From: JAXDMK01 sp963790325
GTDB taxonomy: Bacteria > Actinomycetota > Acidimicrobiia > Acidimicrobiales > AC-14
Reading direction: 5' to 3'
DNA length: 64,000 bases
NCBI GenBank assembly: GCA_963790325.1
Contig: CAWBNY010000003.1
Location: 1,116,001 to 1,180,000 of the forward strand
A model generated the notes under the pieces. It had not been told where the DNA came from, did not search any database, and saw only the letters and a list, made by a program, of their open reading frames with translations. The translations under genes and the position numbers were made by a program. This document shows positions 39,229 through 48,754 of the stretch, piece by piece (the stretch's first letter is position 1; each line of letters starts with the position of its first letter).

Positions 39229-39882
39229 TCAGGCGTGAGGGAGCAGCAGCCCGGTGCGCAGAGCCACCAGCAGCGTCGCCGCCACCACCGCCGCCGTCTC
39301 CGTGCGCAGCACGTTCGGACCCAACCCCACGGTCGGCAGCCCGGCGCCGATCTCGGACGGCTCCCAGCCCCCCTCCGGCCCCACCAGCACGATCGCGCCG
39401 GCCAGCGTCGGCGGGTCGCCGCCCGCCACCGCCAGCGCCGCCCCGTCCCACCCGGCGGCCTCGGCGAAGGCCACCGGCACGTCCACCACCGGCAGCCACG
39501 CCCGCCGGCTCTGCATGGCCGCCTCCCGGGCCACCCGCCGCCACCGCTCGACCGCCGCCGCCCCCCGGTCACCCTCCCACCGCACGACCGACCGGGCCGT
39601 CACCAGAGGGACGATCCGGTCGACGCCCACCTCGGTGAGCTTCTGCACCGCCCACTCCGGCCGCTCGCCCTTGACGGGGGCGAAGGCCACCGTCACCGGC
39701 GGCGACGGGGCCGGCTCGACCACCACCTCGCCGTCGACCTCCAGACCGGCCGGCCCGTCCACCCAGCGGCACCGCACCCAGCGACCGCCCCCGTCGGAAG
39801 CGGTGACCGCCTCCCCCGCCCGCAGCCGCAACACCCGCTCCAGGTGGTGGCGGTCGGGCGCGCCCAGCACGGGCGCCCCCAC
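39229..39882 (-). CDS. rsmE: 16S rRNA (uracil1498-N3)-methyltransferase
   Basis: RsmE methylates U1498 of 16S rRNA. The SPOUT knot motifs LVGPEGGWEPSEIG and LRTETAAVVA are present, with VKGERPEWAVQKLTEVGVD in the middle. The GTG at 39882 gives 217 residues but cuts off the usual first strand (HVFVADV), which is encoded upstream in the same frame without ATG, GTG or TTG. An ATT at 39921, overlapping the end of dnaJ, would restore it. So the real start may be a rare codon, or there is a sequence error near 39.9 kb. It overlaps or abuts dnaJ and is likely in the hrcA-dnaJ operon. Confidence 0.9.
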   Translation of the reverse strand: MGAPVLGAPDRHHLERVLRLRAGEAVTASDGGGRWVRCRWVDGPAGLEVDGEVVVEPAPSPPVTVAFAPVKGERPEWAVQKLTEVGVDRIVPLVTARSVVRWEGDRGAAAVERWRRVAREAAMQSRRAWLPVVDVPVAFAEAAGWDGAALAVAGGDPPTLAGAIVLVGPEGGWEPSEIGAGLPTVGLGPNVLRTETAAVVAATLLVALRTGLLLPHA

Positions 39883-39911
39883 ATCGGCGACGAAGACGTG
39901 GGCCGCAGCGG

Positions 39912-41054
39912 CTACTTGAATGCGGAGCGGACCCGGGCCAGGAAGCCGGTGTCGGGCGGGGCCACGTCCTCGCCCCGGGCGGTGGCGAGCAACCGCAGCA
40001 GCTCCTCCTGCTCCTTGGACAGGTCGGTGGGCGTCTCGACCGCCACCTGCACCAGCAGGTCGCCCCGGCTGCCGCCGCCGCCGACCCGGGGCACGCCCCG
40101 CCCCCGCAGGCGGAACACCCGTCCCGACTGGGTGCCCTTGGGGACGACCAGGTCCTCGGTGCCGTCGAGCGTCTCGTAGTGGATGACCGCCCCCAGGGCG
40201 GCCTGGGCCATGGGGATGTGCAGCACCTGGATCAGGTCGTTGCCCTGGCGCACGAAGCGCTCGTCGGCCCGCACCCGCAGGTGGACGTAGAGGTCGCCCG
40301 GGGGACCGCCCCGGGGGCCGGACGCGCCCCGGCCCGACACCTTGAGCGTGCTCCCGTCGTCGACCCCGGCGGGGACGTCGACCGTGTACGACCGCTCCTC
40401 GGTGCGCCGGCCCTCGCCCCGGCAGTCGGGGCAGGGCGAGGTGACCATCTCCCCCACACCGCCGCACCGGGGGCAGGGGCTGGACGTGATCATCTGGCCC
40501 AGGATCGACTGGCGGGTGCGGCGGATCTCGCCCGTCCCCTCGCACTGGGAGCAGGTGACGGGTCCGGTGCCGGCCCGGGCGCCCGAGCCGGCGCACGTCT
40601 CGCACGTCACCGGCAGCCGCAGCTTCACCTCGTGGGACACGCCGAACACGGCCTCCCGGAACTCGAGCTGGACGGACGTCTCGACGTCGTTGCCCCGGGG
40701 TGGGCCCGACTGCCGCCGCCCACCGCCGAAGGGTGAGCCGCCACCGAAGAACGACTGGAAGATGTCGCCCAGGTTGGCGCCGAAGATGTCGTCGAAGTTG
40801 CCCCCGCCGGGGCCGCCTGTGCCCCGCAGGCCCTCGGGCCCGAAGGTGTCGTAGCGGCGCCGGCGCTCGGGATCACGCAGGGTCTCGTAGGCGACGGTGA
40901 CCAGCTTGAACCGGTTCTCGGCCTCGGGGTCGCCCGGGTTGGCGTCGGGATGCAGCTCCCGGGCCCGGGCCCGGTAGGCCTTCTTCAGCTCGTCCTCGGA
41001 CACGTCGCGGCTCACGCCCAGCAGGTCGTAGAAGTCCTCCGGCGGGCCGGCCAC
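39912..41054 (-). CDS. dnaJ: Chaperone protein DnaJ
   Basis: A 380-residue type I Hsp40 co-chaperone that stimulates DnaK. The J domain has the HPD tripeptide (35-37). A Gly/Phe-rich region follows (about 75-115), then four zinc motifs (CETCAGSG, CSQCEGTG, CPRCGGVG, CPDCRGEG) and the substrate-binding domain. It is encoded 13 bp after hrcA, so the two are an operon; dnaK and grpE are not in the window. Confidence 0.95.
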   Translation of the reverse strand: MAGPPEDFYDLLGVSRDVSEDELKKAYRARARELHPDANPGDPEAENRFKLVTVAYETLRDPERRRRYDTFGPEGLRGTGGPGGGNFDDIFGANLGDIFQSFFGGGSPFGGGRRQSGPPRGNDVETSVQLEFREAVFGVSHEVKLRLPVTCETCAGSGARAGTGPVTCSQCEGTGEIRRTRQSILGQMITSSPCPRCGGVGEMVTSPCPDCRGEGRRTEERSYTVDVPAGVDDGSTLKVSGRGASGPRGGPPGDLYVHLRVRADERFVRQGNDLIQVLHIPMAQAALGAVIHYETLDGTEDLVVPKGTQSGRVFRLRGRGVPRVGGGGSRGDLLVQVAVETPTDLSKEQEELLRLLATARGEDVAPPDTGFLARVRSAFK

Positions 41055-41067
41055 GGTAGCCGTCCCC

Positions 41068-42081
41068 TCAGCTCTCGCTCAGGGCCCGGCCGAGGCGCTG
41101 GCTGACCGCCGCCACCGCGGCCATGGCCTGGGGGTAGTTCATGCGGGTGGGCCCGAGGACACCGATGGTGCCGGCCCGGCCCCCGTCGACCTCGTAGGGG
41201 GCGACGATGATCGAGCACTCGGCCAGGGACTCCACCCGGTGCTCGGTGCCGATGACCACGTTGAGGCGGTCGTCGAGGAGGGCCTCCCGCAGGAGGCTGA
41301 CCACCACGTACTGCTGCTCGAGGATGGTGAGGACCTGGCGGACGGTGGCCACCGCCTCGAAGGTGGCGGCCATGTGCGACGCCCCGTCGACGAAGACCTG
41401 CTCCGCCTCCCGCCGGTGGTGGTCGACGAGGCCGGCGCGGGCGGCCATGACCAGCCGGTCGGTGGCGGCGTTGCCGGTGGGGACGACGGACCGGTCGTCG
41501 GTGATCGGCCGCCCGATCAGGTGCCCGGTGAGGTGGGCGCCGGCCGCGGCCAGGTGCTCGTCGCCCACGGTGGGATCGACCTCGAGGGTGGCCTTCTCGA
41601 CCGCACCGGTGGACAGGATGGCCACCACCAGGGCCACCCGCGGCCCGAGGCCCACGATCTGCACCGACCGCACGGTGGCGTCGTCGTGCTGGGGGGCGAC
41701 GACCATGGCCGCGTAGTGGGTGAGGTTGGAGAGCAGGCAGCTGGTGTCGTGCAGCATCTCCTCCAGCTGGCCGTGGGCCCGGGCGAAGAAGGTCTGGACC
41801 TGCGCTTTCTTGGCCGGCTCGAGCACCCCGGCGGGCGTGCCGACGCTGATGGTGTCGACGAAGAACCGGTAGCCCTTGTCGGTGGGGATGCGCCCGGCGC
41901 TGGTGTGGGGGTGGGCGAGGAAGCCGTCGCGCTCGAGCGCCGCCATCTCGTTGCGGACGGTGGCCGGCGAGACACCGAGGTTGTGGGCGCGGGCCAAATG
42001 GGCGGAGCCCACCGGCTGCGCGGTCTGGATGTACTCCTGGACCACGGCCCGGAGGATGGCGGCCTTGCGATCGTCGAGCAT
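41068..42081 (-). CDS. hrcA: Heat-inducible transcription repressor HrcA
   Basis: HrcA represses chaperone genes by binding the CIRCE element. The 337-residue protein has the winged helix (QPVGSAHLARAHNLGVSPATVRNEM), the following SAGRIPTDKGYRFFVD and the C-terminal dimerisation domain with LGPTRMNYPQAMAAV. No inverted TTAGCACTC repeat is seen upstream of its start. The ATG at 42081 is clear. A 287-bp region before bioA holds no other gene that I can support. Confidence 0.95.
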   Translation of the reverse strand: MLDDRKAAILRAVVQEYIQTAQPVGSAHLARAHNLGVSPATVRNEMAALERDGFLAHPHTSAGRIPTDKGYRFFVDTISVGTPAGVLEPAKKAQVQTFFARAHGQLEEMLHDTSCLLSNLTHYAAMVVAPQHDDATVRSVQIVGLGPRVALVVAILSTGAVEKATLEVDPTVGDEHLAAAGAHLTGHLIGRPITDDRSVVPTGNAATDRLVMAARAGLVDHHRREAEQVFVDGASHMAATFEAVATVRQVLTILEQQYVVVSLLREALLDDRLNVVIGTEHRVESLAECSIIVAPYEVDGGRAGTIGVLGPTRMNYPQAMAAVAAVSQRLGRALSES

Positions 42082-42368
42082 GAGTGAAGGTCGATTCTAC
42101 CGAGGGGGCGTGCTTCCGGGTCGAACCGGGGGCGTCGGACGCTGACCACCGAAGGTCCGGGCAGCTCGACGAGGTGCGGGTCCGGCGTCACCACGGGCAC
42201 TCCGAGGGACATCACGGTGGCCGCGATCCACGAGGGGCCGGCCCACGGTCACGAGTGGCCAGGTCCGGGGCGGCGGAGACGCCCGCAGGGGACCGCCAAC
42301 TCGTCGGGCAGGGATCTGGCACCTGTGCGACAGCACGTCCGGCGCGTTCGAGATGGGACCATTGGGGC

Positions 42369-43643
42369 GTGGCTGCCACCGACGCCGACTGGGCCCGGAG
42401 GGACGCGGCGGTGGTGTGGCACGGGTTCACGCCGATGGACGAGTACCTCGCCGGCGAGCCGATCGTGGTCGAGCGGGCCGAGGGCCACGAGCTCGTCGGG
42501 GTCGACGGGCGGCGGTACCTCGACGCCATCTCGTCGCTGTGGGTGAACACCCTCGGCCACCACGTCCCCGAGCTCGACGAGGCCGTTCGCCGCCAGCTCG
42601 ACCTCGTCGCCCACTCCACCCTCCTGGGCCACGGCAACCGGGTGGTCGTGGAGCTGGCCGAGGCCCTGGCGGAGGTTGTCCCGGTCGACGAACCCCGGTT
42701 CCTCTTCGCCGGCGACGGGGCATCGGCGGTGGAGCAGGCGCTCAAGATCGCCTTCCAGTACTGGGTGAACGTAGGTCGCCCCGAGCGCAGCCGGTTCCTG
42801 GCCTTCGGCGGCGCCTACCACGGCGACACGGTGGGCGCCCTGTCCCTGGGTGACGGCGGGTTGGGGGCCGACGTGTTCGACCCGTTCCGGTTCCCCGTCC
42901 TGCGGGCTCCCGGCTTCGACGACGACCCCGACTTCAAGGTGGCCGTCGACCTGGTCCACGAGCACGCCGACGAGCTGGCGGCGGTGGTCGTCGAGCCCCT
43001 GGTGCAGGGCGCGGCGGGGATGCGGATGGCGCCGCCGGCCTCGTTCGCCCGCCTCGCCGCCGCCTGCCGGGAGACGGGCGTGCTCCTGGTCCACGACGAG
43101 GTGGCCACCGGCTTCGGCCGCACCGGCACCCTGTTCGCCGGCGAGCAGACAGGACCCGACCGGCCCGATGTCGTCTGCCTGGGCAAGGGCCTCACCGCCG
43201 GCTACCTGGCGATGTCGGCCACCGTCGTGACCGGCCGGGTGGCCGACGCCTTCGGCGCCCGGGGCCGCCACCTGGCCCACGGCCACTCCTACGGCGGCAA
43301 CGCCCTGGCCGCGGCCGTCGCCCTCCGCCACCTGCGCCTGCTCGACGAGGGGAGCGTGCTCGACAACGTCATCGCCCGCTCCGCGCAGCTCGCCCTCCTC
43401 CTCGACGAGCGCATCCGTCCCCTCGAGGGCGTGGTCGACATCCGCCTGCGCGGGCTCATGGGTGGGGTCGACGTGGCCGGCGGCGCCGACCGTGGGCGCC
43501 AGGTGTGCGCCGGCGCCACCCGGGCCGGCGTCCTCCTGCGGCCCCTCGGGGGGACGGTCGTGCTCATGCCCCCGCTCACCGTGACGCCAGCCGAGGTCGA
43601 GCGCATCGTCGACGCCCTCGGGGAGGCGCTCGGCGATGGGTAG
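42369..43643 (+). CDS. bioA: Adenosylmethionine-8-amino-7-oxononanoate aminotransferase
   Basis: BioA makes 7,8-diaminopelargonate from KAPA with SAM as amino donor in biotin synthesis. The 424-residue fold-type I PLP enzyme has SSLWVNTLGHH, FAGDGASAVEQALKIAFQY, the Asp region LLVHDEVATGFGRTG and the PLP-lysine region CLGKGLTAGYLAMSAT. The GTG at 42369 gives the family start; the longer open frame upstream has no support. It overlaps bioF by 8 bp. No bioB is present in the window. Confidence 0.93.
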   Translation: MAATDADWARRDAAVVWHGFTPMDEYLAGEPIVVERAEGHELVGVDGRRYLDAISSLWVNTLGHHVPELDEAVRRQLDLVAHSTLLGHGNRVVVELAEALAEVVPVDEPRFLFAGDGASAVEQALKIAFQYWVNVGRPERSRFLAFGGAYHGDTVGALSLGDGGLGADVFDPFRFPVLRAPGFDDDPDFKVAVDLVHEHADELAAVVVEPLVQGAAGMRMAPPASFARLAAACRETGVLLVHDEVATGFGRTGTLFAGEQTGPDRPDVVCLGKGLTAGYLAMSATVVTGRVADAFGARGRHLAHGHSYGGNALAAAVALRHLRLLDEGSVLDNVIARSAQLALLLDERIRPLEGVVDIRLRGLMGGVDVAGGADRGRQVCAGATRAGVLLRPLGGTVVLMPPLTVTPAEVERIVDALGEALGDG

Positions 43644-44733
43644 GTGGGCCGCCTGGGCCGACGACGAGTGCCGGCAGGTGGCCGCCGCCGGCCGGTGGCG
43701 GGCGGTCCGCGACCTCGACGTCGCCCCCTCGGCCACGTTCGCCTCCAACGACTACCTGGGTCTCTCCCAGCACCCGGAGGTGATCGCGGCCGCCCACGAG
43801 GCCCTCGACCGCTACGGCACGGGCGCCGGCTCGGCCCGGCTGGTGGCCGGGTCCCGCACCGTCCACTCCCAGCTGGAAGCCGAGCTGGCGGAATGGAAGG
43901 GCACCGAGGCCGCCGTCCTTTTCCCCACCGGCTACGCCGCCAACCTGGGCGTCCTGACCACCTTCGGGCCGGCCCGGGCCCGCATCCTCAGCGACGAGCG
44001 CAACCACGCCTCGATCGTCGACGGCTGCCGCCTGGCCCGGGCCGAGGTCGAGGTCTACGACCACGCCGACCTCTCCCACGTGGCCGACCTGCTGGCCGCG
44101 ACCGCCGCCACCCGCACACCGGCCGTCGTCGTCACCGACACCGCCTTCTCCATGGACGGCGACGTGGCCCCGGTCGACAAGCTGGCCCGGCTGTGCGCCG
44201 ACCACGGGGCCCTGCTCGTCCTCGACGAGGCCCACGCCGTCCTCGGCCCGAGCCCGGCGCCGGCCGAGCTCGACGGCGTCGACCACCTCCGGGTCGGCAC
44301 CCTGTCCAAGACCCTCGGGTCGGTGGGAGGGTTCGTGGCCGGCAGCCGCCGCTTCGTCGACCTCCTCGTCAACCGGGCCCGACCGTTCATCTTCACCACC
44401 GCCCCCGCCCCCGCCGACGCCGCCGCCGCCCTGGCCGCCCTCCGCGTCCTTCGCTCCCGGGAGGGCACCCGGCTCATCCAGCGCCTCCGCCACCACGTCA
44501 CCACCGTGGCCGGCGCCGCTCACCCGTCCCCGATCGTCCCCGTGATCCTGGGCGACGAGCGGGCCGCCCTCGACGCGTCCGCCGCCCTCCACGCCCGGGG
44601 TTTGATCGTCCCTGCCATCCGCCCCCCCACCGTCGCCCCGGGGACGTCCCGCCTGCGGATCAGCCTCTCCGCGGCCCACACCGACGACCAGGTCGCCCGT
44701 CTCACCGAGGCCCTCCGTGACCTGGCGCCCTGA
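43636..44733 (+). CDS. bioF: 8-amino-7-oxononanoate synthase
   Basis: BioF joins pimeloyl-ACP (or -CoA) and alanine, releasing CO2, to make KAPA. The 365-residue protein shows SNDYLGLSQHPEV, GTGAGSARLVAGS, DERNHASIVDG, LVLDEAHAVLG and the PLP lysine in GTLSKTLGSVGGF. The ATG at 43636 overlaps the end of bioA and its end overlaps bioD by 17 bp, so the three genes are one tightly coupled operon. Confidence 0.94.
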   Translation: MGRWAAWADDECRQVAAAGRWRAVRDLDVAPSATFASNDYLGLSQHPEVIAAAHEALDRYGTGAGSARLVAGSRTVHSQLEAELAEWKGTEAAVLFPTGYAANLGVLTTFGPARARILSDERNHASIVDGCRLARAEVEVYDHADLSHVADLLAATAATRTPAVVVTDTAFSMDGDVAPVDKLARLCADHGALLVLDEAHAVLGPSPAPAELDGVDHLRVGTLSKTLGSVGGFVAGSRRFVDLLVNRARPFIFTTAPAPADAAAALAALRVLRSREGTRLIQRLRHHVTTVAGAAHPSPIVPVILGDERAALDASAALHARGLIVPAIRPPTVAPGTSRLRISLSAAHTDDQVARLTEALRDLAP

Positions 44734-45370
44734 CCGCCTCGTCGTCGTCCTGGGCACCGCCACCGGCGTCGGCAAGACGTGGGTGACCGCCGCCGTCCTG
44801 CGGGAGCTGTCACCCGACAGGGGCCGGGCCGTGGCCCGCAAGCCGGTCCAGTCCTTCGCCCCCGGCGAGGCCGACGCCACCGACGCCCACGTCCTGGCCG
44901 CCGCCGGGGCCAACGGCGAGGGACCGGACGACGTCTGCCCCCGCCACCGGTGGTACGAGGCCGCCCTCGCCCCGCCCATGGCCGCCACCGTGCTCGGCCG
45001 TCCCGCGTTCAGCGTCGAGGATCTGGTCGGGGAGCTGGCCTGGCCGGAGGGCACCGCCATCGGGCTGATCGAGACCGCCGGCGGTCCGCGGTCGCCCATC
45101 GCCGCCGACGGCGACAGCGTCGACCTGTGCACCGCGGTGGCTCCCGACCTCGTCGTCCTGGTGGCCGAGGCCGGCCTGGGCGCGATCAACTCGGTGCGGC
45201 TCTCGGTCGAGGTCCTCCTCACCGGCTGCGCCCCGGTGCTGGTCGTCCTCAACCGGTGGGACGCCAGCGACCTCCAGCGCCGCAACCGGGAGTGGCTGCG
45301 GCGGGACGGCTACCAGGTGACGACGTCGCCCGCCGACCTCGCCGCCCTCATCACCCACCGCCGCCTGTAA
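44717..45370 (+). CDS. bioD: ATP-dependent dethiobiotin synthetase
   Basis: BioD closes the ureido ring of dethiobiotin using ATP and CO2. The 217-residue protein has the P-loop GTATGVGKTWVTAAVL, the substrate region ARKPVQSF (catalytic Lys), IETAGGPRSPIAADGD and VVLNRWD. The GTG at 44717 lies within the last codons of bioF. It ends the biotin operon; 170 bp separate it from the KaiC-like gene. Confidence 0.93.
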   Translation: MTWRPDRLVVVLGTATGVGKTWVTAAVLRELSPDRGRAVARKPVQSFAPGEADATDAHVLAAAGANGEGPDDVCPRHRWYEAALAPPMAATVLGRPAFSVEDLVGELAWPEGTAIGLIETAGGPRSPIAADGDSVDLCTAVAPDLVVLVAEAGLGAINSVRLSVEVLLTGCAPVLVVLNRWDASDLQRRNREWLRRDGYQVTTSPADLAALITHRRL

Positions 45371-45540
45371 CCGGCCGCCGCCGGAGAGGACCGGCGGGCA
45401 TGACATTCATCCGGATCATCGAGTGCCGGACGTCTGACCACCTCCCGATCCCCCACCAGCGCGGCCGAAATCGGGTGTCCTCGTCGCGCCGACACCCGGC
45501 GCGCCTAGATTGCCCGGCACCGTATGGATCGCCTCGGCGC

Positions 45541-46935
45541 ATGACGGAGCGTCTCACGAGTGGGCATCCCCGCCTGGACCTGGTGCTCGGCGGGGGCCTC
45601 TCGAAGGGCGCCCTCACCCTCATCACCGGCGCCCCCGGGACCGGCAAGACCCTGCTCGCCCAGCAGTTCGTGTTCTCCAACGCGTCCCCGGAGGCGCCCG
45701 CCCTCTACGTGTCGACCGTGTCGGAGCCGATGGACAAGATCCTGCGCTACGGCCGCAGCCTGTCGTTCTTCGACGACGCCCTGGTCGGGCAGGCCGTGTT
45801 CTACGAGGACCTCGGCGGCCTGCTGGACGAGCGGGGCCTGCCCGCCTTCGTCGACCGCCTCCAGGCCCTCATCGGCGAGCATGAGCCGGCCCTGATCGTC
45901 ATCGACAGCTTCAAGGCCCTCCACGCCTTCGCCCGGGAGCCGAGCGACTTCCGCTGGTTCCTCCACGACTTCGCCGCCCGTCTGTCGGCTTCGGGGGCGT
46001 CGTCGTTCTGGGTGGGCGAGTACGGCCTCGACGACATCGCCCAGGAGCCCGAGTTCGCGGTGGCCGACGCCATCATCCAGCTCTCCTCCAACATGGTCAA
46101 CGAGCGGGAGGCCAGGGTCCTCCAGGTGCTCAAGCTGCGGGGCACCGGGTTCCTGTCGGGCCAGCACGCGTACCGGCTGTCGGAGCGGGGGGTCGACGTC
46201 TTCCCCCGGCTGGCCGACTTGGCCGACCACACCGGCTACGAGCTGTCCGACGAGCGCATCTCCTCGGGCATCCCCGCCCTCGATCTCATGCTGGGCGACG
46301 GCTACTGGCCGGGCGCCTGCACGCTGGTGGCGGGGCCGTCGGGATCGGGCAAGACGGTGATGGGCCTGAGCTTCGCCTTCGGGGGCGCGGCTCAGGGCGA
46401 GCAAGCCCTCATCGCCAACCTCCAGGAGAACCCCAGCCAGCTCCAGCGCACGGCCCGCGGCTTCGGCTGGACGCTCGAGCACCCGAACGTGACGCTCCTC
46501 TACCGCTCGACGGTCGACCTCTACATCGACGAGTGGGTCTACGCCGTGCTCGACGGGTTGAAGGCGCGCAACGCGACCCGGCTGGTGATCGACAGCCTGG
46601 GCGACCTCGCCTTCGCCTCGCCCGACCCGATCCGCATGCGGGAGTACATCTACTCGCTCATCCAGCGCTGCTCCCGGCAGGGGATCAGCGTGCTCATGAC
46701 GATGGAGGTTCCCGACCTGTTCCACCTGTCCCGATTGTCGGAATCGGGGATCTCCAACATGTCCGACAACGTGATCCTCCTGCAGTTCCTCCGCGACCGG
46801 TCCCGGGTGAAGCGGGCGCTGACCGTCCTCAAGACCCGGGCCAGCCTGCACGAGCCCGAGATCCGCGAGTACCGCATCACCAACGACGGGATCTTGCTCG
46901 GCCAGCCGTTCACCGAGGGCGTCAGCCCCGACTGA
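45541..46935 (+). CDS. KaiC-like tandem RecA-fold ATPase
   Basis: A 464-residue protein with two KaiC-type domains (about 1-232 and 233-464), each with a Walker A: GAPGTGKT (30-37) and GPSGSGKT (265-272). The paired catalytic Glu seen in KaiC (EE after the second strand) is reduced to Ser-Glu (61-62) in domain one and Gln-Glu (295-296) in domain two. The second domain ends ITNDGILLG. No kaiA or kaiB is nearby, so a circadian role is not indicated; such proteins in non-cyanobacteria are linked to signalling. The ATG at 45541 is chosen by homology to the P-loop spacing. It converges with a PP2C phosphatase six bases away. Confidence 0.85.
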   Translation: MTERLTSGHPRLDLVLGGGLSKGALTLITGAPGTGKTLLAQQFVFSNASPEAPALYVSTVSEPMDKILRYGRSLSFFDDALVGQAVFYEDLGGLLDERGLPAFVDRLQALIGEHEPALIVIDSFKALHAFAREPSDFRWFLHDFAARLSASGASSFWVGEYGLDDIAQEPEFAVADAIIQLSSNMVNEREARVLQVLKLRGTGFLSGQHAYRLSERGVDVFPRLADLADHTGYELSDERISSGIPALDLMLGDGYWPGACTLVAGPSGSGKTVMGLSFAFGGAAQGEQALIANLQENPSQLQRTARGFGWTLEHPNVTLLYRSTVDLYIDEWVYAVLDGLKARNATRLVIDSLGDLAFASPDPIRMREYIYSLIQRCSRQGISVLMTMEVPDLFHLSRLSESGISNMSDNVILLQFLRDRSRVKRALTVLKTRASLHEPEIREYRITNDGILLGQPFTEGVSPD

Positions 46936-46941
46936 CCGACG

Positions 46942-48687
46942 TCAGCGGGTGGGCATCGGCACGTGGAGGACGAGGACGGCGAGGTCGTCGCGGGGCTGGG
47001 GGCCGCCGAACTCGACCACCGCCGCCTCCACGTTCTCCGCCACCTCGGAGGCGGTGAGGCCGGCGCAGGCCCGCAGGACGTCCTCCAGCCGCCGGTCGCT
47101 GAACTGGTCGCGGGACGGGCCCGCCTCGGTGACACCGTCGGTGTAGAAGACGAGGCTGTCGCCCGGTCTGAGCTTGGTCGTCTCCTCCCACAGCCGGATC
47201 TCGGCGAACAGGCCGATGAGGCCGCCCTCGGGTCCGATCGCCTCCACCTCGCCCGACGCCCGCAGGACCAGGGGCGGCGGGTGCCCGCCCCGGCACACCG
47301 TCACTCGCACCCCGCCCACGCTCGGCACCACCCGCCCGTAGGCGACGGTGCAGAAGCGCTCGTCGAGCTGGTGGCGGAGGAGCGTGTCGTTGACCTTGCG
47401 CAGGACCTGGGCCGGGTGGCGCAGATCCATCGCCACCGACCGGATGGTGTAGCGGGCGAGGGCGGTGAGGGCGGCCGCCTCCGGGCCCTTCCCACACACG
47501 TCGCCGATGATGACGGCCCAGTCGCCGCCGGTGTCGAACACGTCGTAGAAGTCGCCGCCGACTTCCAGCCCGGCCAGGGCCGGGTGGTAGCGGGCGCCCA
47601 GCTCGAGGCCGGGGACCTCGGGCAGTCGGGGCGGGAGGAGGCTGGTCTGCAGGGCCCGAGCCAGCTCGACCGATCGCTGCCGGTCCCGCTCCGCCTGCCG
47701 CCGGGACCGCCGTTCGCTGTCGTACAGGCGGGCCCGTTCGAGGGCCACCGCCGCCTGCTCGGCCATGGCCACCAGGAACCGGCGGTCGTCGTCGGCCCCC
47801 GGGTGGTCGATGTCGAAGCCGACGGTGAGCACGCCGACCACCCGATCCTCGGCCGCCAGGGGGATCGCCGCCGCGCTCTGGTACCCGCTACCGGAGAGGG
47901 ACGGGAACCGCCGGCCGTCGGTGTCGTCGCCTCGGTCCACCCACACCGCGGCGCCGGTGCGCGCCGCCTCACCCGCCGGGAGATCGACGTCGAGGGGGAG
48001 CACGACCGGGTCCGCGCCCGCAGGTCGCTCGGGAAGGGCCAGCCGGAGGCCGCCGCTCTCCTCGTCGAGCAACCACAGGCCGATGGCCCGGATCGACCGC
48101 TCGGGGAGGGTCTCGTCCCGGATCACCCGCACCACCTCGGCCACGGTGAAGGCCCGGGACAGCTGGCCGGTGAGGGCCTGCAGGCGACCGAGCCGCTCCC
48201 CCCGCTGGAAGCGGTCGATGGTGAGGGCGCACAGCTGGGCGATGGTGCAGAGGAGAGCCTGCTCGTCGGGATCGAAACGACGGGACTCGGCGAAGCTGAG
48301 GCCGAGCACGCCCACCGACCGGCGGTCGACCACCAGGGGCAGGGCCACCAGGCCCTGGTACATGACGGGGATGCCGGCCGACGCCGGGTACGCCTTCAGC
48401 CGGGCCGCGCCCGTCGACAGGAAGATGGGTTCTCCCAGCCGGACCGCCTCGCTCAGCGGCAGGCCGGAGTCGACCGGGATGCGGCTGCCGACGACAGCCA
48501 GGTCGCCGTATCCGAGGGCTCGGCGCACGACCAGGGTGTCGTCGTCCCGGATGGCGAGAACGCCCGCGTCGGCCGCGACCGCGTCGAGCAACCGATCGAC
48601 GGCGACGTCGGCGATGGCGTCCTCCGAGGGGGCCGTCGACAAGGCAGTGATGATCGCCTGAAGCTTGCGTAGCTCGTCCAGCAACAC
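46942..48687 (-). CDS. GAF-GAF-PP2C (RsbU/SpoIIE-type) serine phosphatase
   Basis: A 581-residue cytoplasmic signalling protein. Two GAF domains (about 18-160 and 175-325) are followed by a helical linker (about 325-360) and a PPM/SpoIIE phosphatase domain. The metal-binding residues appear in GGDFYDVF, IGDVCGKGPEAA and FYTDGVTEAG, with RDDLAVLVL at the end. Such phosphatases activate anti-anti-sigma factors in partner-switching stress systems, under control of ligands sensed by GAF. No anti-sigma genes lie nearby. The GTG at 48687 is used. It converges on the KaiC-like gene. Confidence 0.9.
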   Translation of the reverse strand: MLLDELRKLQAIITALSTAPSEDAIADVAVDRLLDAVAADAGVLAIRDDDTLVVRRALGYGDLAVVGSRIPVDSGLPLSEAVRLGEPIFLSTGAARLKAYPASAGIPVMYQGLVALPLVVDRRSVGVLGLSFAESRRFDPDEQALLCTIAQLCALTIDRFQRGERLGRLQALTGQLSRAFTVAEVVRVIRDETLPERSIRAIGLWLLDEESGGLRLALPERPAGADPVVLPLDVDLPAGEAARTGAAVWVDRGDDTDGRRFPSLSGSGYQSAAAIPLAAEDRVVGVLTVGFDIDHPGADDDRRFLVAMAEQAAVALERARLYDSERRSRRQAERDRQRSVELARALQTSLLPPRLPEVPGLELGARYHPALAGLEVGGDFYDVFDTGGDWAVIIGDVCGKGPEAAALTALARYTIRSVAMDLRHPAQVLRKVNDTLLRHQLDERFCTVAYGRVVPSVGGVRVTVCRGGHPPPLVLRASGEVEAIGPEGGLIGLFAEIRLWEETTKLRPGDSLVFYTDGVTEAGPSRDQFSDRRLEDVLRACAGLTASEVAENVEAAVVEFGGPQPRDDLAVLVLHVPMPTR

Positions 48688-48754
48688 GACGGCGATCTCG
48701 GGCCCCCCCTTTCGGCTGCGTCAGATGTACCTGACGAGGGGTTCCGGAAAACGC

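Noticed and set aside
42118..42130. A gggtcgaaccggg motif like a tRNA T-arm upstream of bioA
   Set aside because: No acceptor, D-arm or anticodon arm can be built around it on either strand, so it is not a tRNA gene.
42097..42336. A 79-codon minus-strand frame in the hrcA-bioA gap
   Set aside because: Its translation is Arg/Pro-rich with no domain, and no ribosome site is evident, so it is treated as chance.
42082..42368. A CIRCE operator before hrcA
   Set aside because: No TTAGCACTC inverted repeat or close variant is visible in the 287 bp upstream of hrcA.
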